64,000 bases of DNA from Xenorhabdus griffiniae (GTDB lineage: Bacteria; Pseudomonadota; Gammaproteobacteria; Enterobacterales; Enterobacteriaceae). The notes below the pieces were generated by a model. The model saw only the letters and a list, made by a program, of their open reading frames with translations. It was not told the origin of the DNA and made no database searches. The stretch covers positions 2,512,001-2,576,000 of the forward strand of contig NZ_CP147737.1 in assembly GCF_037265215.1 (NCBI RefSeq), read 5' to 3'. The position numbers were made by a program, and so were the translations under genes. Position 1 is the stretch's first letter, and the number at the start of each line of letters is the position of its first letter. Shown here in pieces: positions 60,927 through 64,000 of this stretch.

Positions 60927-61790
60927 ATGATAGACATTCATCCTTCCCAAACAACGGAAAATGAAATACTACAACGCAGCGTATTTTTTATTTCTGATGG
61001 AACGGCAATCACAGCTGAAGTATTAGGCCACGCCGTGTTATCCCAATTTCCAATTACGATCACTTCCTATACCTTACCTTTCGTGACAAGCAAAACCAGA
61101 GCAGAGGAAGTCAGAGATCAAATAAACGCGATATATCAGCAAACCCAAATCAAGCCATTAGTTTTTTATTCCATCATTTCAGATGAAGTCAAAAGCATTA
61201 TTACCCGCAGTAACGGATTTTGTCAGGATATTGTTCAAACATTAGTGGCCCCCTTACAGCAAGAAATTGGCCTGGCGCCAAAACCGGAATTACACCGAAC
61301 TCACGGCTTATCGAAAAAAAATCTGGGGCAATATGATGCTCGCATTGCTGCCATTGATTACACTCTCGCCCATGATGATGGTATTTCATTACGTAATCTT
61401 GATCAGGCTCAAGTCATTATTCTTGGCGTATCTCGGTGTGGAAAAACACCAACCAGCCTCTATCTTGCCATGCAATTTGGTATTCAGGCGGCAAATTATC
61501 CTTTTACCGCAGATGATATGGATAATTTGCAGTTACCCGCCGCTTTAAAATCCTTTCAGCATAAATTATTTGGACTGACGATTAGCCCAGAAAGGCTTGC
61601 TGCTATCCGTGAAGAGCGGCGTGAAAATAGCCGTTATGCGTCATTACGACAATGTCGGATTGAAATTGCTGAAGTTGAAGCTTTATTCCGAAAAAATAAG
61701 ATCAATTACCTGAATACCACTAATTATTCTGTCGAAGAGATTTCGACCAAAATTATTGACAGTATGGGATTAAAACGCCGCATGTTCTGA
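60927..61790 (+). CDS. ppsR: PEP synthase regulatory kinase/pyrophosphorylase PpsR
   Basis: PpsR (DUF299) inactivates PpsA by ADP-dependent threonine phosphorylation and reactivates it by Pi-dependent removal. The 287-residue protein begins [13 protein letters not shown], with the conserved [17 protein letters not shown] and the P-loop [11 protein letters not shown] near residue 175. The ATG at 60927 follows AGAAGAGAGAC; an upstream in-frame ATG at 60888 lies inside a palindromic repeat and is rejected. It is about ten residues longer at the N-terminus than E. coli. Confidence 0.95.
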   Translation: MIDIHPSQTTENEILQRSVFFISDGTAITAEVLGHAVLSQFPITITSYTLPFVTSKTRAEEVRDQINAIYQQTQIKPLVFYSIISDEVKSIITRSNGFCQDIVQTLVAPLQQEIGLAPKPELHRTHGLSKKNLGQYDARIAAIDYTLAHDDGISLRNLDQAQVIILGVSRCGKTPTSLYLAMQFGIQAANYPFTADDMDNLQLPAALKSFQHKLFGLTISPERLAAIREERRENSRYASLRQCRIEIAEVEALFRKNKINYLNTTNYSVEEISTKIIDSMGLKRRMF

Positions 61791-61925
61791 TTGCAAAACA
61801 TAACATGTTTAACAATATTTATTCACGACACTTTCTCGCGTAAATATCATGATTGTCTGTTGAATTTACTGGGGGTTGAGTTATTGTGATCCCCAGTTAT
61901 TTCAGACTCTGTCACAATATGAAGT

Positions 61926-62028
61926 ATACCTATCTCACTTCAAGATGCACATTGTTTCTCCCTGCGAAGCGAGGAGAAACAATGAGTTATGTTGTCTTAT
62001 AATGAGCAACTTGAAAGGTAATGCGTAT
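61926..62028. repeat. ERIC-like palindromic repeat in the aroH leader
   Basis: Starts ATACCTATCTCACTTCAAG, has CCCTGCGAAGCGAGG centre, ends CAACTTGAAAGGTAATGCGTAT, 21 bases before the aroH start. It is open in the aroH frame and gives a false N-terminal extension. Confidence 0.85.
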
Positions 62029-62049
62029 AAAATCCGAGAAAGAAAGTAT

Positions 62050-63096
62050 ATGTACAAAACAGATGAGTTAAGAACCCACCGCATTGATAGCCTGATCACA
62101 CCTAAAGCGCTTGCAGAACAATATCCTATATCAGACAAAATCTTACAAAATGTGACATTGTCACGAAAGCGTATTGAATCCATCCTAACAGGCGAAGATC
62201 AACGTCTATTGGTTATTATTGGCCCTTGCTCCATTCACGATGTTGATGCAGCTCTTGATTATGCCTCTCGCTTACGCCTCCTGCGCAAAAAATACCAGCA
62301 AAATCTCAACATTGTGATGCGAACTTATTTCGAGAAACCGAGAACCGTTGTTGGCTGGAAAGGCTTGATTTCAGATCCCCTGTTAGACGGCTCTTGCCAG
62401 GTTAATCAAGGGATCGCACTTGCCCGTAAGCTGTTAATTGATATCAATGAATTAGGCGTCCCGACAGCCACAGAATTTCTGGATATGGTCACTGGTCAAT
62501 ACATTGCTGATTTAATCAGTTGGGGAGCGATCGGCGCCAGAACAACAGAGAGCCAAATTCACCGAGAAATGGCTTCTGCCTTGTCATGCCCAGTGGGTTT
62601 TAAAAACGGGACGGATGGCAATACGCTTATCGCTATTGATGCAATACGTGCAGTACGAGCCAAACATATGTTTTTGTCCCCAGATAAAAACGGTCAGATG
62701 ACAATTTATCAAACCAGTGGCAACCCCTATGGACATATTATTATGCGTGGTGGGAAAAAACCGAATTACAGTGCTGAAGATATTGCAGCAACTTGCCATA
62801 AATTACGTGAATTTCACTTACCTGAACGCTTAATTGTGGATTGTAGCCATGCTAATTGCCAGAAAATTCATCGTCGTCAATTGGATATAGCAAGAAATAT
62901 TGGTGAACAGCTCCAATCTGGCTCAACAGCAATTGCTGGTGTTATGGCGGAAAGCTTTTTAGTTGAAGGAACGCAAAAAGTTATTAAGGGAGAATCTTTG
63001 ACCTACGGCCAATCTATTACCGATCCATGTCTTGGCTGGCAAGACACGGAAGAATTTATCAATATTCTTGATGAAGCCATGAGAAATCGTTCCTGA
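62050..63096 (+). CDS. aroH: 3-deoxy-7-phosphoheptulonate synthase AroH (Trp-sensitive)
   Basis: AroH condenses phosphoenolpyruvate and erythrose-4-phosphate in the first step of aromatic synthesis and is inhibited by tryptophan. The 348-residue protein (E. coli length) begins MYKTDELRTHRIDSLITPKA, with LVIIGPCSIHDVDAALDYA, MRTYFEKPRTVVGWKGLI, GARTTESQIHRE and DCSHANC metal site. I start at ATG 62050; the frame stays open upstream through a palindromic repeat but has no homologous residues. PpsR upstream and AroH share the E. coli order. Confidence 0.96.
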   Translation: MYKTDELRTHRIDSLITPKALAEQYPISDKILQNVTLSRKRIESILTGEDQRLLVIIGPCSIHDVDAALDYASRLRLLRKKYQQNLNIVMRTYFEKPRTVVGWKGLISDPLLDGSCQVNQGIALARKLLIDINELGVPTATEFLDMVTGQYIADLISWGAIGARTTESQIHREMASALSCPVGFKNGTDGNTLIAIDAIRAVRAKHMFLSPDKNGQMTIYQTSGNPYGHIIMRGGKKPNYSAEDIAATCHKLREFHLPERLIVDCSHANCQKIHRRQLDIARNIGEQLQSGSTAIAGVMAESFLVEGTQKVIKGESLTYGQSITDPCLGWQDTEEFINILDEAMRNRS

Positions 63097-63110
63097 ATAC
63101 TTTCCCTGTT

Positions 63111-63138
63111 TTGGCTCCCACCGACTATCGGGAGCCAA
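63111..63138 (+). terminator. Stem-loop after aroH
   Basis: TTGGCTCCC/GGGAGCCAA 9-bp stem, 14 bases after the stop; the following ATAATCATAAATTT is only moderately T-rich. Confidence 0.65.
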
Positions 63139-63228
63139 TAATCATAAATTTAAATCATTTAAAATCAAAGTATTAACTTAAAATTTCAGGTATAGAAAAA
63201 ATAGCTTGAAGTTAACCACCATTGAAAC

Positions 63229-63247
63229 GATAATTATTCTCAATATC
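63229..63247. promoter_or_regulatory. Fur box upstream of the haem receptor gene
   Basis: GATAATTATTCTCAATATC matches 15 of 19 positions of the Fur consensus, 149 bases before the receptor start, and further AATAATTATTG follows at 63250. Confidence 0.75.
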
Positions 63248-63395
63248 AGAATAATTATTGTTCAATAAAATCAACTGCATTGATGGTCAACTCTGACACA
63301 ATAAAAAATCTAACAAACTCACTGCTAAATAACAGTGATATATCAGTTAATTGTGTTCATAAGAACGCACTATTTCACTATGGAAATTGACTTGC

Positions 63396-64000
63396 ATGAC
63401 TTTAATTAAATCACCAAGCCTGAAATTGTCTACATTAAGTGTACTCATCTTCGCGAGTTTATCTTCTGCGTATGCCACAGCAGTACCTTCGGAAACAGTA
63501 CATTCCAAGCAAGAGAAATCTTCCAAAGACACGGTAACTGTCTATGCCACTGGCAACCAACGTGACAGTTTTGAAGCCCCTATGATGGTGACAGTCATTG
63601 AAGGCAATTCAGCCAGCAGTCAGGTTGCAGGCAACGCAAATGATTTACTGCACAATATTCCAGGCGTTAGTGTCGCGGGTATTGGCCGCACCAATGGGCA
63701 AGATATCAGCATTCGGGGTTATACCCAAAAAGGAGTTTTGACCCTTGTTGATGGTATTCGGCAAGGAACTGACACCGGACACCTTAATGGTGTCTTCCTC
63801 GATCCCGCTTTGATTAAGCAAGTGGAAGTTGTCCGTGGCCCATCAGCACTCCTTTATGGCAGTGGTGCATTGGGTGGTGTTATTGCCTATCAAACAGTAG
63901 ATGCTGCTGATTTACTGGAAGCAGGCAAAAATACGGGTTTTCGTGTTTTTAGCCGCGCAGGGAGCGGTGACCACAGTCTGGGATTTGGGGGCGCTGCATT
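63396..64000 (+). CDS. TonB-dependent haem/haemoglobin receptor (HemR/HmuR-type), 3'-truncated by window
   Basis: An outer-membrane receptor gene that runs off the right edge; about 201 residues are visible. A signal peptide (MTLIKSPSLKLSTLSVLIFA... to SAYA) is followed by the TonB box region DTVTVYATGNQRDSFEAP and the plug domain with NIPGVSVAGIGRTNGQDISI, GVLTLVDGIRQGTDTGHLN and VRGPSALLYGSGALGGVIAY. The last segments are very close to Yersinia HemR/HmuR as I recall. The upstream Fur box supports iron-repressed uptake of haem. The start ATG 63396 has only a weak upstream ribosome site. Confidence 0.9.
   Translation, partial: MTLIKSPSLKLSTLSVLIFASLSSAYATAVPSETVHSKQEKSSKDTVTVYATGNQRDSFEAPMMVTVIEGNSASSQVAGNANDLLHNIPGVSVAGIGRTNGQDISIRGYTQKGVLTLVDGIRQGTDTGHLNGVFLDPALIKQVEVVRGPSALLYGSGALGGVIAYQTVDAADLLEAGKNTGFRVFSRAGSGDHSLGFGGAA

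Noticed and set aside
10517..62028. Recurrent palindromes as possible CRISPR repeats
   Set aside because: Copies are scattered, about 100 bp long, lack regular spacers and no cas gene is present.
63347..63532. 61-codon minus-strand frame at the haem receptor start as a HemP-like gene
   Set aside because: Antisense to the receptor signal peptide; sequence has no HemP features.

Overview
The window looks like chromosome of a Xenorhabdus/Photorhabdus-type member of the Morganellaceae (gamma-Proteobacteria). Reasons: the backbone proteins are closely colinear with Escherichia coli (psp-sap-fabI, slyA-rnt-sodB-purR-cfa-mdtK-pykF-lpp, ydiJ-ydiK-rprA-ppsA-ppsR-aroH); a large non-ribosomal peptide synthetase (NRPS) sits beside ttcA; and the intergenic gaps carry many copies of an ATACCAATC...CTTCAAG palindromic repeat of the kind I associate with these insect-pathogenic, nematode-symbiotic bacteria. 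Genus is an inference from style, not a database result.

Layout. 1-10459: the 3' part of an NRPS gene, open at the left edge, with visible order (C)-A-T-E-C-A-T-C-A-T-TE. One missing base near 3780 splits it inside the second C domain. 10793-20643: ttcA, zntB, tpx, tyrR, then ycjF and ycjX (ycjX carries an in-frame amber stop), the phage-shock genes pspC-B-A with a sigma-54 promoter, and divergent pspF. 20650-27281: an unannotated-looking but clear RyhB small RNA with a Fur box, the sapABCDF transporter operon and fabI. 27339-38847: pdxY, tyrS, pdxH, anmK, slyB/slyA, a DUF1289 gene, gloA, rnt, grxD, sodB, the 28-residue cydH (ynhF) and purR. 38851-47627: punR/punC, cfa, ribC, mdtK, two identical tRNA-Val(GAC) genes and pykF. 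47670-50997: an IS605-type element (divergent tnpB and tnpA) into whose end hairpin an IS1182-family element has inserted, exactly in the hairpin loop. 51298-64000: lpp, ldtE, menI, ydiJ, ydiK, the small RNA RprA with an RcsB-type box, ppsA, ppsR, aroH, and the start of a Fur-boxed haem receptor gene that runs off the right edge.

How the parts work together. Iron control is represented by RyhB, its classical target sodB (8-nt complementarity across the sodB start codon) and the haem receptor. Envelope stress is represented by psp, RprA, SlyB, Lpp and LdtE. The opposing glycolytic and gluconeogenic genes pykF and ppsA both have Cra-like sites. tyrR and aroH touch aromatic amino acid supply, while pdxY/pdxH provide pyridoxal phosphate salvage. 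Compared with E. coli the syntenic places of pspD, mliC and the suf operon are empty.

No CRISPR array, prophage or recognisable defence island is present. The most unusual items are the two apparently broken genes (NRPS frameshift, ycjX amber), the loop-targeted nested transposon with its TnpB, two copies of a second MITE-like palindromic repeat, and a decayed solo IS605-like end near 33400. I see no clear case of an entirely new biological system.
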